This document shows positions 35,472-43,712 of a DNA stretch of 64,000 nucleotides, in pieces. A model generated the notes under the pieces. It did no database searches. It was not told where the DNA came from and saw only the letters and a list, made by a program, of their open reading frames with translations. Source of the DNA: Pengzhenrongella sicca (GTDB lineage Bacteria; Actinomycetota; Actinomycetes; Actinomycetales; Cellulomonadaceae); assembly GCF_017569225.1 (NCBI RefSeq), contig NZ_CP071868.1, forward strand, positions 3,286,001-3,350,000, written 5' to 3'. A program made the translations under genes and the position numbers. How positions within the stretch are numbered: the first letter of the stretch is position 1; every line of letters starts with the position of its first letter.

Positions 35472-36146
35472 TCAGCCCTCACGCGCCTGCCACGTGCACA
35501 CGCAGGCCTCGTTGCCCTCGGGGTCGGCGAGCACCCAGAAGGCGGGCGCGCGCCGGTCGGACACCAGCCGGCCGCCGGCGGCGATCGCCGCCGCCACGCG
35601 CTCCTGCGCGACGTCGTGCGGCACGTCGACGTCGACGTGGATCCGGTTGCGCTGCGGCCGGGGCGCGTCCATCTGCTGGAACCAGACGGTCGGCCCAATC
35701 CCGTCGGGGTCGACGACCGCCGGGCTCAGCCCCTCGGACGGGGGCAGCACCTCGTCGCGGTAGCCGAGCACCGCGCGCCAGAACGGCTGCACCGCCGGGA
35801 TCTGCAGGGCGTCGATCGCGATCTCGACGACCGCGGGGCGCGTCGGATCACCCGCGAACCCGAGCTCGTCCGCGACGGCCGAGATCTCCCGCGCGAGGGC
35901 GACGTCCTTGCCCGTCAGCCCGCCGGCGTCGTGCGTGGTGAGCACGACGTGCACGCGCGGATAGCGCAGATCGAGGTCGGGGTGGTGCCCGGCCGCCTCG
36001 GCGAGGTCGCCGATCCGGGCGACGAGCTCGACCCCGCGCGCGAAGTCGCCCGTGCGGAAGCTGGCGTGCAGCCGGCGCTGGACGACCCGCCAGTGCCGCT
36101 CGTCCACCGAGCCCTGCGCCGCCCCGTCCGTCAGTCTGGTTGCCAT
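35472..36146 (-). CDS. Pterin-4a-carbinolamine dehydratase-like domain fused to a VOC domain
   Basis: 224 aa. Residues 15-100 resemble PCD/DCoH: RLHASFRTGDFARGVELVAR, AGHHPDLDLRYPRVHVVLTT and GGLTGKDVALAREISAVAD, including the conserved H-H-P-D. Residues 110-222 are a glyoxalase-like VOC domain (VVEIAIDALQIPAVQPFWRA, then RNRIHVDVDVPHDVAQERVA, ending ADPEGNEACVCTW). This two-domain protein occurs in actinobacteria; its reaction is unknown and it may not act on pterins. ATG at 36146 (MATRLTDGAAQ) is preferred to the longer frame. It is divergent from the TipA-like regulator. Confidence 0.85.
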   Translation of the reverse strand: MATRLTDGAAQGSVDERHWRVVQRRLHASFRTGDFARGVELVARIGDLAEAAGHHPDLDLRYPRVHVVLTTHDAGGLTGKDVALAREISAVADELGFAGDPTRPAVVEIAIDALQIPAVQPFWRAVLGYRDEVLPPSEGLSPAVVDPDGIGPTVWFQQMDAPRPQRNRIHVDVDVPHDVAQERVAAAIAAGGRLVSDRRAPAFWVLADPEGNEACVCTWQAREG

Positions 36147-36215
36147 CCGGCCACTGTCGCACCGCCCGCCGTCACGCGCCCACCGACATCCGCCTGGCGG
36201 TCCGGCGCGCGGGGG

Positions 36216-36246
36216 TTGCAGTTGACGTAGCGTCAACTTCTAGGGT
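36216..36246 (+). promoter_or_regulatory. MerR-type promoter with operator in a 19-bp spacer
   Basis: TTGCAG (36216-36221) and TAGGGT (36241-36246) are 19 bp apart, the over-long spacing that MerR activators correct by DNA distortion. The perfect palindrome AGTTGACG-TAG-CGTCAACT (36220-36238) fills the spacer. The MerR/TipA gene begins 69 bp downstream, consistent with autoactivation. Confidence 0.72.
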
Positions 36247-36314
36247 GTCGATCCGAGGGCGGAACCGCCGCCCTCGACGGTGGTCGACCGCGACCGGTAC
36301 CCGGGGAGGAACGC

Positions 36315-37127
36315 ATGCCGAGCGAGGGAAGCTGGACGATCGGCGAGCTGGCTCGCCTGTCCGGCGTGACGTCGCGCACGCTGCGGCACTACGACGCGAT
36401 CGAGCTGCTCGCGCCGTCGGCCGTCGGGGCGGGCGGGCGGCGGGTGTACGGGCGGCGCGAGTTGCTCCGGCTCCAGCAGATCCTCGTCCTGCGCGAGCTG
36501 GACGTCGGGCTGCCGACGGTCGCGGAGATCCTGGGTGCCGGCGTCGGCGGCGGCGAACCCGCCGGCACCGACGGGACAGCCGGCGCCGGCGACGACGGCG
36601 CCCGGATGCTCGCGCGGCTGCGCGAGCACCACGAGCGGCTGCTCGCCGAGCGGGACCGGTTCGCCCGGCTCGCCCGGACGGTCTCGGCCACCATCACGGC
36701 ACTCGAGAAAGGCGAGGACATGGCAGCGGACAAGCTCTACGAGGGCTTCGACAACAGCCAGTACGACATCGAGGCGCGCGAGCGCTGGGGGGACGAGCCG
36801 GTCGACCGCAGCCACGCCGCTTGGGCCCGGCTCGGGCCGGCGGGCCAGGAGGCGTTCCGGGGCGAGACCGCGGCGATCAACGCCGGCCTGGCCGCCGCGA
36901 TGGCCGACGCCCTGGCGCCGGACCACGAGCGGGTGCAGGCGCTCGTCGCGCGGCACCACGCGCAGGTCGGCACGTTCTGGACCCCGAACCGCGCGTCCTA
37001 CGCCGGCCTGGGCCAGCTGTACGTCGACGACCCGCGCTTCACGGCGACGTACGACGCCGTGGCGCCCGGGCTCGCCGAGTACCTGCGCGACGCGATGGGC
37101 CGCTTCGCCACAACGCTGCCCGGGTAA
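36315..37127 (+). CDS. MerR-family regulator with TipAS drug-binding domain
   Basis: 270 aa. The winged helix is at 8-78 (WTIGELARLSGVTSRTLRHY, then GGRRVYGRRELLRLQQILVL). A Gly/Ala-rich linker and coiled-coil follow, and residues about 140-265 form a TipAS domain (EGFDNSQYDIEARERWGDEP, then HHAQVGTFWTPNRASYAGLG and YVDDPRFTATYDAVAPGLAE). TipA proteins bind thiopeptide-like or other drugs and activate their own promoter. The palindrome within a 19-bp promoter spacer upstream fits autoregulation. ATG at 36315 has GGGGAGGAACGC upstream, a good RBS. Confidence 0.92.
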   Translation: MPSEGSWTIGELARLSGVTSRTLRHYDAIELLAPSAVGAGGRRVYGRRELLRLQQILVLRELDVGLPTVAEILGAGVGGGEPAGTDGTAGAGDDGARMLARLREHHERLLAERDRFARLARTVSATITALEKGEDMAADKLYEGFDNSQYDIEARERWGDEPVDRSHAAWARLGPAGQEAFRGETAAINAGLAAAMADALAPDHERVQALVARHHAQVGTFWTPNRASYAGLGQLYVDDPRFTATYDAVAPGLAEYLRDAMGRFATTLPG

Positions 37128-37154
37128 CCCGGATGTGGCCCTAGGCTCAGGCGC

Positions 37155-38159
37155 GTGAGGTCTCAGGGAAGAGCCACGATCATCGACGTCGCCCGGTCCG
37201 CCGACGTCTCGGTCGCGACCGTGTCGAAGGTGCTCAACGGTCGCTACGGCGTCGCCGTCGCGACCGCGGAGCGGGTCCGGGCCGTGATCGAGCAGCTGGG
37301 CTACGAGTCGAGCCTCGTGGCCCGGAGCCTGCGCTCGCACCGGACCAACGTGATCGGCGTGCTGCTCGCCGAGTTCGAGCCGTTCAGCACCGAGCTCCTC
37401 AAGGGCCTGTCGAAGGCGATCGGGGGCAGCGGCTACGAGCTCCTGGCGTACTCCGGCGGCGGCCGGGCGGGCGGGAACGTCGGCTGGGAGCGGCGCTACC
37501 TCTCGCGCCTGAGCGGCACGCTGATCGACGGCGCGATCCTCGTGACGCCAACCGTCATCGACGACGAGTACCGGATCCCGGTCGTGGCGGTCGACCCCCA
37601 CACGGGGCCGTCCGCGCTCCCGACCGTGGACTCCGACAACCTCGCGGGAGCGGTCCTGGCGACCGAGCACCTGCTCGGGCTCGGGCACCGCCGGATCGGC
37701 TTCCTCGCGGGCCGGCCCGACCTCGAGTCCGCACGACTGCGCGAGGAGGGCTACCGCAGCACGCTGGCCGCCGCGGGCCTGCCCGTCGACCCGGACCTCA
37801 TCCGCGTCGGCTGGTACCGCGAGGAGTCGGCGGACCAGCCCGCGCGCGAGCTCCTGACGATGGCCGACCGGCCGACGGCGATCTTCGCCGCGAACGACCT
37901 CTCGGCCCTGAAGACGATGGAGGTCGCCCGGTCGCTCGGCCTGTCGATCCCGGCCGACCTCTCCGTCGTCGGCTTCGACAACGTGCCCGAGGCGGCGCTG
38001 TCCACGCCGGCGCTGACGACGATCAGCCAGCCGATCCAGCAGATGGGCGTCGAGGCGATGCGCCTGCTCATCGCACTGGTCAACGGCGACGAGGTCGCCG
38101 ACACCCACCGCCGGCTGCCCACCGAGCTCATCTCCCGGGGGTCGTGCAGCGCGCCCTGA
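37155..38159 (+). CDS. LacI-family transcriptional regulator
   Basis: 334 aa. The N-terminal HTH with hinge is ATIIDVARSADVSVATVSKV, LNGRYGVAVATAERVRAVIE; a periplasmic-binding-like effector domain follows (NVIGVLLAEFEPFSTELLKG, then RIGFLAGRPDLESARLREEG and AIFAANDLSALKTMEVARSL). It probably senses a sugar. No obvious target operon is adjacent; the nearest carbohydrate genes are the GH13 gene 3.5 kb away and the ABC cluster at 50-56 kb. GTG at 37155 lies 7 nt after TAGGCT (37142-37147), another leaderless start. Confidence 0.92.
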   Translation: MRSQGRATIIDVARSADVSVATVSKVLNGRYGVAVATAERVRAVIEQLGYESSLVARSLRSHRTNVIGVLLAEFEPFSTELLKGLSKAIGGSGYELLAYSGGGRAGGNVGWERRYLSRLSGTLIDGAILVTPTVIDDEYRIPVVAVDPHTGPSALPTVDSDNLAGAVLATEHLLGLGHRRIGFLAGRPDLESARLREEGYRSTLAAAGLPVDPDLIRVGWYREESADQPARELLTMADRPTAIFAANDLSALKTMEVARSLGLSIPADLSVVGFDNVPEAALSTPALTTISQPIQQMGVEAMRLLIALVNGDEVADTHRRLPTELISRGSCSAP

Positions 38160-38174
38160 GCGGCCGCGCTCGCC

Positions 38175-39092
38175 TCAGGTCTGCGCGACGACGTTGGCCG
38201 GCGCCTCGCCGGCGACGAGGCGCCCGAGCTGGGCCTGGATGACCGCGACCATGCGCGAGTGGCTCGCGGTCGTGTTGCCGCCCTCGTGCGGGGTGATGAT
38301 CACGCCGGGCGCCGCCCACAGCGGATGGCCGGCCGGCAGCGGCTCGGGGTCGGTCACGTCGAGCGCGGCGCGCAGGCGGCCGGACTCGAGCTCGACCAGC
38401 AGCGCCGCGGTGTCGACGACCTTGCCGCGAGCCACGTTCACGAGCAGCGCGCCGTCGGGCATCAGCGCCAGGAACCGGGCGTCGACGAGCCGCTCGGTCT
38501 CCGGGGTGAGCGGGACGATGACGATGACCACGTCGACCGTCGGGAGCAGCTCGGGCAGCTCGTTCACGCCGTGCACGTGGCCGCCCGGCTCGTCCCGGGC
38601 CGTGCGGGCCACGCGGACGATGTCGACCTTGAACGGCTCGAGCCGCGCCACGATCGCGGACCCGACCGAGCCGTGGCCGAGCACGAGCACGCGCCGGTCG
38701 GCGAGCGAGGCCCGCACCCGGGACGTCCAGACGCCGGCGGCCTGCTGACGCAGCGCGTCGTCGAGGCCGCGCTGGGACGCGAGCACGAGCGCGAGCGCGA
38801 GCTCGGCGGTCTCGTCGTCGTGCACGCCCCGCCCGTTGCCGAGCGTGATCCCGGGCGGCAGGTGCGGCAGCACGTGCTCGTACCCCGCGCTGGGAAGCTG
38901 CACGAAGGACAGCCGGGGCAGCCCGCGCAGGCGCCCGAACCCCGCGGGGTCGAGGAAGTACGGGGGCACGACGACGGCGTCCACCTCGCGCGCGACGTCG
39001 GGGTCCAGCGGCCGGCGCAGGTCCCAGACGACGAGCCGCACCCCGGGCGGGGGGACGAGGTCGGCGAGCGTCGCGGCGTCGGGCACGGTCAC
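38175..39092 (-). CDS. D-isomer 2-hydroxyacid dehydrogenase
   Basis: 305 aa from the start chosen here. The NAD-binding motif is VLVLGHGSVGSAIVARLEPF; catalytic Arg lies in LLVNVARGKVVDTAAL, Glu in ALDVTDPEPLPAGHPLW and His in VIITPHEGGNTT. Substrate specificity is not decided; glyoxylate/hydroxypyruvate reductase is one option. The start is uncertain: the frame is open to 39347, and GTG at 39203 would add 37 Ala/Pro/Asp-rich residues. GTG at 39092 (VTVPDAATLADLVPPPGVR) matches the family length, though its ribosome-binding site is poor. Confidence 0.85.
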   Translation of the reverse strand: MTVPDAATLADLVPPPGVRLVVWDLRRPLDPDVAREVDAVVVPPYFLDPAGFGRLRGLPRLSFVQLPSAGYEHVLPHLPPGITLGNGRGVHDDETAELALALVLASQRGLDDALRQQAAGVWTSRVRASLADRRVLVLGHGSVGSAIVARLEPFKVDIVRVARTARDEPGGHVHGVNELPELLPTVDVVIVIVPLTPETERLVDARFLALMPDGALLVNVARGKVVDTAALLVELESGRLRAALDVTDPEPLPAGHPLWAAPGVIITPHEGGNTTASHSRMVAVIQAQLGRLVAGEAPANVVAQT

Positions 39093-39243
39093 CGTGAGCG
39101 ACCCGCGCCGCGGGGCCGTGGCGGAATCGGCGGATTCGGCCGGGGCAACAGGATCGGCAGGATCGGCATGGGCAGCGGCAGCGGCAGCGACGGGGGCGGG
39201 CACCCCGAGAGTCTCTCGCGGATCGCCGCGCAGGACGAAACAC

Positions 39244-39257
39244 AGGACCAACGGCCC
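39244..39257. promoter_or_regulatory. DevR/DosR-like box 1 upstream of doxX
   Basis: AGGACCAACGGCCC fits the relaxed pattern RGGAC-N4-GNCCC. It lies about 102 bp upstream of the doxX start. The perfect relative is at 12681 before whiB. Confidence 0.35.
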
Positions 39258-39309
39258 GCGACCCGGCCCTGCCGGACGCTCCAGAGTGGGTTGTATCGGG
39301 ACCCGCACT

Positions 39310-39323
39310 AGGACGAAAGGCCC
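39310..39323. promoter_or_regulatory. DevR/DosR-like box 2 upstream of doxX
   Basis: AGGACGAAAGGCCC matches the whiB-upstream box GGGACGAAAGTCCC at 12 of 14 positions, 66 bp from box 1 and about 36 bp before the doxX ATG. Confidence 0.4.
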
Positions 39324-39358
39324 CGACCCTGCACACGCGACCTGCAAGGAGGCAGCTC

Positions 39359-39973
39359 ATGTCCACGCACCGCTCCACCGGTTCTCCCCACGGCGTCAGC
39401 GCGGCCGGCGGCGGCGCCGCGCCCCACCCCGCGACGCTCATCGACACCGACGTCGTCACCTCGAGCGCCGGCCGGCACGTGCTGGCGGCGAGCCGGCTCG
39501 CCGTCGGCTTCATCTTCCTGTGGGCGTTCCTCGACAAGACCTTCGGCCTGCACTATTCGACCGGCGCCGCGGTCGCCGAGGGCACCCCGAGCCTGTCCTG
39601 GCTCGAGGGCGGCACGCCGAGCCAGGGGTTCCTGACGTTCGCGACGATCGGCCCGTTCCAGGACTTCTTCGCCTCGATCGCCAGCCCCGCGAGCGACTGG
39701 CTGTTCATGCTCGCGCTGCTCGGCGTCGGCGCCGCCGTGATGCTCGGGATCGGGCTTCGGGTCAGCGCCGCCGCCGGCACGCTCCTCATGCTGTCGATGT
39801 GGCTCGCCGAGTGGCCGCTCCAGCAGGGTTCGACGAACCCGCTGATCGACTACCACATCGTGTACGCGCTCGTCCTGATCGCGTGCGCGGTGCTGCGCTC
39901 CGGCGACACCTGGGGCCTCGGGCGCCGCTGGGCCGCGCTGGACCTCGTGTCCAGGAACGGCTGGCTGCGCTAA
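39359..39973 (+). CDS. DoxX-family membrane protein
   Basis: 204 aa with about four membrane helices: LAASRLAVGFIFLWAFLDKT, then FQDFFASIASPASDWLFMLA with LLGVGAAVMLGIGLRVSAAA, and VYALVLIACAVLRSG. The FIFLWAFLDKTFGLHYST segment and the WLAEWP motif are typical of actinobacterial DoxX/DoxD-like proteins, linked to redox stress and respiration in some species. ATG at 39359 has a strong AAGGAGG site. The two DevR-like boxes upstream suggest hypoxia or redox control (inference). Confidence 0.88.
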   Translation: MSTHRSTGSPHGVSAAGGGAAPHPATLIDTDVVTSSAGRHVLAASRLAVGFIFLWAFLDKTFGLHYSTGAAVAEGTPSLSWLEGGTPSQGFLTFATIGPFQDFFASIASPASDWLFMLALLGVGAAVMLGIGLRVSAAAGTLLMLSMWLAEWPLQQGSTNPLIDYHIVYALVLIACAVLRSGDTWGLGRRWAALDLVSRNGWLR

Positions 39974-39980
39974 CGGCCGC

Positions 39981-41552
39981 TCACCTCTCGGCGCGCACGA
40001 CCTCGGCGTCGGCGGCGTCGGCTGCCTCGGCGACCTCCTGGGCGACCGCGACCTCCTCGGTGGTCTCGGCGCCGTCCCGGATGTGCCGGGTCACCCACGG
40101 CGCGAGCGCGAACAGCGCGAGCGCGAACACGAGCGCGACGGCGCCGATCGCACCGAAGTACAGCGTGTCCGAGGTGCCCTCGGTCGCCGTCACGAGCTGC
40201 GCGGTGATGGCCTGCCCCGCCGCGGGAGCCAGGAACCACAGCGCCATGGCCTGGCTGCGGAAGGCCCGGGGGGCGAGCAGGGTCGCGGCCGCGAGCCCGA
40301 CCGGGGACAGGCACAGCTCGCCGAGGGTCTGCACGACGTAGACGAGGATCAGCACCCAGGCGGGCGACTTGCCGTCGCCCGCGACCGCCGAGGCGCCCGC
40401 GAGGAACAGGAACGACACGGCCGCGAAGGTCAGCCCGATGGCGAACTTCGCCGCCGTCGGCGGGCGGCCGCCGGTGCGCAGCCAGAGCCACGCGAACACC
40501 GGCGCGAGCAGGATGATCGTCGCGGGGTTCACCGACTGGAAGAACTCGGGCGCGAACTCCCAGCCGAAGATCGACAGCTCGGTGCGGTTCGCGGCGAAGC
40601 TCGCGAGGGTCGTGGCCGCCTGCTCGAAGATCATCCAGAACAGCATCGCGGCGACGAACAGCGGCACGTACGCCATCAGGCGCGACCGCTCGGGCGCGCT
40701 GACCTTGGGCGAGCGGAACATCACGACGAAGTACGCGACGGGCGCCGCGAACGCGAGCACCGACAGCGTGTCGATCATCGTGGTGACCCCGAACGAGCCC
40801 GAGATCAGCCGCGCGACGAGCGCCACGGCGACGATGCCCGTGACGATCATCCCGAAGGTGCGCACCAGGCGCGGCCGGTCGGCCGGCTGCAGCGGGTTGG
40901 GGGCGCCGTCGCCCGCCTCCCCGAGCAGCTTGCGGCCCGCGACGAAGAACGCGAGCGCGATGCCCATCCCGACGGCGGCCACCGAGAAGCCCGCGTGGAA
41001 GCCACCCGCCGCGCGCGCGGCGCCGACGACGAACGGCGCGACGAGCGAGCCGAGGTTGATCCCCATGTAGAAGATCGAGAAGCCCGAGTCGCGGCGGGTG
41101 TCCTCGCGCGAGTAGAGCTCGCCGACCATGCTCGATACGTTGGGCTTGAGCAGCCCCGTGCCGAGCGCCACGAGCACGATGCCGAGGTAGGAGAACCCCG
41201 CGCCCGGGATCGACAGGAGCACGTGGCCGGCCGCGATGACGAGGCCGCCGTACAGGGTCGAGCGGCGCGCGCCGAGCACGCGGTCCGCGAGCCAGCCGCC
41301 GACGACCGAGAGCAGGTAGACCGAGGCGCCGTAGATCGAGACCACCGCGAGGCCGGTGGTCTCGCCGATCCCGAGCCCGCCGTCGGCGACGGCATCCGTC
41401 AAGTAGTACAGCAGGATGGCGCGCATCCCGTAGTAGCTGAACCGTTCCCACAGCTCCGTGGTGAACAGCGTCATCAGCCCGCGCGGGTGGCCGAAGAAGC
41501 CGCGGCTGAGCGGCACCACCGACGGCGCGGGGGACAGGGGATCATTGGTCAT
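39981..41552 (-). CDS. POT-family proton-dependent peptide transporter
   Basis: 523 aa, about 14 membrane helices. The proton-coupling ExxER motif is in TELWERFSYYGMRAILLYYL, and the PTR2 signature FYMGINLGSLVAPFVVG is present. It imports di- and tripeptides, possibly with other solutes, using the proton gradient. ATG at 41552 (MTNDPLSPAPS) is chosen; GATAAT ends exactly 6 nt upstream, so a leaderless transcript is likely, and the frame above it is not family-like. The gene is convergent with doxX with only 7 bp between stops. Confidence 0.93.
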   Translation of the reverse strand: MTNDPLSPAPSVVPLSRGFFGHPRGLMTLFTTELWERFSYYGMRAILLYYLTDAVADGGLGIGETTGLAVVSIYGASVYLLSVVGGWLADRVLGARRSTLYGGLVIAAGHVLLSIPGAGFSYLGIVLVALGTGLLKPNVSSMVGELYSREDTRRDSGFSIFYMGINLGSLVAPFVVGAARAAGGFHAGFSVAAVGMGIALAFFVAGRKLLGEAGDGAPNPLQPADRPRLVRTFGMIVTGIVAVALVARLISGSFGVTTMIDTLSVLAFAAPVAYFVVMFRSPKVSAPERSRLMAYVPLFVAAMLFWMIFEQAATTLASFAANRTELSIFGWEFAPEFFQSVNPATIILLAPVFAWLWLRTGGRPPTAAKFAIGLTFAAVSFLFLAGASAVAGDGKSPAWVLILVYVVQTLGELCLSPVGLAAATLLAPRAFRSQAMALWFLAPAAGQAITAQLVTATEGTSDTLYFGAIGAVALVFALALFALAPWVTRHIRDGAETTEEVAVAQEVAEAADAADAEVVRAER

Positions 41553-41636
41553 CGTTCTATTATCTCGCGGTGACTTCGGCGTGACTGACGCCAAAGTCCC
41601 GCGTGACCCTGCCTTGGGTGTGCAGGGACGGCCGGG

Positions 41637-42182
41637 CTACGCGGGCAGCCCGAACCGATACTCGTCCTCGAGGATGCCCATCTCGACCGCGTCGCACCAG
41701 CCGTCGCCGTCGCGGTACGCGTCGCGCCGCAGCCCCTCGACGACGAAGCCCATGCCCTCGTAGATCGCCTGCGCCCGCGTGTTGATCGAGAGCACCTCGA
41801 GCCCGACGCGGTGCAGGCCGACGCCGTCGAACGCGAGGCCGAGCACCAGCCCGATCGCGTCGCCGCCGTAGCCCCGCCCGCGCGTCGACGGCCGCATCGA
41901 CAGGTGCAGGTCCGCGCAGCCGCGCGCCTCGTCGATGTCCTTGAGCACGATCTGGCCGAGGAAGTCGTCCGAGCCGCTCGCGGTCACGGCGAGGTCGATC
42001 CGGCCGTCCCGGTCGGCGACGGTCGCGCACCATGCGTCGACCTCGGCGCGCGTGAACGCGGCCGTCTGGCCCGTGACGCGCCGGCTCTCGGGGTCGCTGA
42101 CGATCTCCCAGAGTCCGCCGCCGTCGCGGGCGCCGATCGGCCGCAGCCGGACGAGCTCACCTTCGAGGGTGGGCTTGATCAT
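41637..42182 (-). CDS. GNAT-family N-acetyltransferase, RimJ/RimL type
   Basis: 181 aa. LEGELVRLRPIGARDGGGLW starts the domain; MRPSTRGRGYGGDAIGLVLG is the acetyl-CoA loop and VGLEVLSINTRAQAIYEGMG the C-terminal signature. Related proteins acetylate protein N-termini or antibiotics; target unknown. Its ATG at 42182 is only 6 bp after the gatB stop, so it is probably the fourth gene of the gatCAB operon. Confidence 0.92.
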   Translation of the reverse strand: MIKPTLEGELVRLRPIGARDGGGLWEIVSDPESRRVTGQTAAFTRAEVDAWCATVADRDGRIDLAVTASGSDDFLGQIVLKDIDEARGCADLHLSMRPSTRGRGYGGDAIGLVLGLAFDGVGLHRVGLEVLSINTRAQAIYEGMGFVVEGLRRDAYRDGDGWCDAVEMGILEDEYRFGLPA

Positions 42183-42188
42183 CCCGGA

Positions 42189-43712
42189 TCAGCCCTCGAC
42201 GCCGAGCTTCTCGAGGATCAGGGCGCGCACGCGGCCCGCGTCCGCCTGCCCGCGGGTCGCCTTCATGACCCCGCCGACGACGCTTCCGACGGCCTGGATC
42301 TTGCCGCCGCGAATCTTCTCGGCGACGTCCGGCTGCGCGGCGAGCGCCTCGTCGATCGCGGCGAGGAGCGCGCCGTCGTCGGACACGACGCCGAGCCCGC
42401 GGGCCGCGACGACCTCGGCCGGGGACCCCTCCCCCGCCAGCACGCCCTCGAGCACCTGGCGGGCCAGCTTGTCGTTGATCTTGCCGGAGTCGACCAGGCC
42501 CTGGAGCTCGCCGACCTGCGTCGGCGTGATCGGCAGGTCCTCGAGCTCGCCGTCGGTCGTCTTGACGATCCGCGCGAGCTCCCCCATCCACCACTTGCGG
42601 GCCGACGCCGGGCTCGCACCTGTCGCGATCGTCGCCTCGATGAGGTCGACCGCGCCAGCGTTGACGACGTCGCGCATCTCGGCGTCGGCGAAGCCCCAGA
42701 CGCCCTGCAGACGGTGCCGCCGCGCGACGGGCATCTCCGGCAGGCTCGCGCGGATCTCCTCGACCCACGCCCGGCTCGGCGCGACGGGCAGGAGGTCCGG
42801 CTCGGGGAAGTAGCGGTAGTCGTCGGCGTCCGACTTGATCCGGCCCGCCGTCGTCGTGCCCGTGTCCTCGTGCCAGTGCCGCGTCTCCTGCGTGATCGAG
42901 CCGCCGGCCGCGAGCAGCGCGGCCTGGCGGGTGACCTCGTAGCGCACGGCGCGCTCGACCGAGCGGAACGAGTTGACGTTCTTCGTCTCGGTGCGCGTCC
43001 CGAGCGGGGACTGCGGGGTGTCGCGCAGCGAGAGGTTGACGTCGGCGCGGACGTTCCCGCGCTCCATGCGGGCCTCGGAGACGCCGAGCGCGCGGAAGAT
43101 GTCGCGCAGCGACTGCACGTAGGCGCGCGCGATCTCGGGGGTCCGGGCGCCGGCGCCCTCGACCGGGCGCGTCACGATCTCGACCAGGGGGATGCCCGCG
43201 CGGTTGTAGTCGACGAGCGAGTACTCCGCCCCCTGGATGCGGCCGGTGGCGCCGCCGACGTGCGTGTTCTTGCCGGCGTCCTCCTCCATGTGCGCGCGCT
43301 CGATCTCGACCCGGAAGATCGTGCCGTCCGCGAGCTCGACGTCGAGGTGACCATCGAACGCGATGGGCTCGTCGAACTGCGACGTCTGAAAGTTCTTCGG
43401 CACGTCCGGGTAGAAGTACTGCTTGCGCGCGAACCGGCAGGACTCGGCGATCTGGCAGTTGAGCGCGAGGCCGATCCGGATTGCGTACTCGACGGCGGTG
43501 CCGTTGACGACCGGGAGCGAGCCGGGCAGGCCCAGCGACGTCGGCGAGACGGCGGTGTTGGGCTCGGTGCCGAACTCCTGCGGCGCCGAGTCGAACATCT
43601 TGGTCTTCGTGCCGAGCTCGACGTGCACCTCGATCCCGAACACGGGGTCGAAGCGCTCGATCGCGTCGTCGTAGTCCATCAGCTCGACGGGGCCGTGGGT
43701 CGTGGTGCTCAT
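42189..43712 (-). CDS. gatB: Asp/Glu-tRNA amidotransferase subunit B
   Basis: 507 aa. [20 protein letters not shown] begins the GatB cradle domain, LDYNRAG-type segment [17 protein letters not shown] is the signature, and residues from about 395 form the helical GatB/YqeY tail that binds tRNA. With GatA and GatC it phosphorylates and amidates Glu-tRNA(Gln) and Asp-tRNA(Asn). The ATG overlaps the gatA stop by 4 nt (ATGA). tRNA-Gln and gltX also lie in this window. Confidence 0.96.
   Translation of the reverse strand: MSTTTHGPVELMDYDDAIERFDPVFGIEVHVELGTKTKMFDSAPQEFGTEPNTAVSPTSLGLPGSLPVVNGTAVEYAIRIGLALNCQIAESCRFARKQYFYPDVPKNFQTSQFDEPIAFDGHLDVELADGTIFRVEIERAHMEEDAGKNTHVGGATGRIQGAEYSLVDYNRAGIPLVEIVTRPVEGAGARTPEIARAYVQSLRDIFRALGVSEARMERGNVRADVNLSLRDTPQSPLGTRTETKNVNSFRSVERAVRYEVTRQAALLAAGGSITQETRHWHEDTGTTTAGRIKSDADDYRYFPEPDLLPVAPSRAWVEEIRASLPEMPVARRHRLQGVWGFADAEMRDVVNAGAVDLIEATIATGASPASARKWWMGELARIVKTTDGELEDLPITPTQVGELQGLVDSGKINDKLARQVLEGVLAGEGSPAEVVAARGLGVVSDDGALLAAIDEALAAQPDVAEKIRGGKIQAVGSVVGGVMKATRGQADAGRVRALILEKLGVEG

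Noticed and set aside
38175-39347. A 390-aa form of the hydroxyacid dehydrogenase
   Set aside because: The extra N-terminal residues are low-complexity and run through the doxX promoter region with its DevR-like boxes; the family length fits the shorter form.
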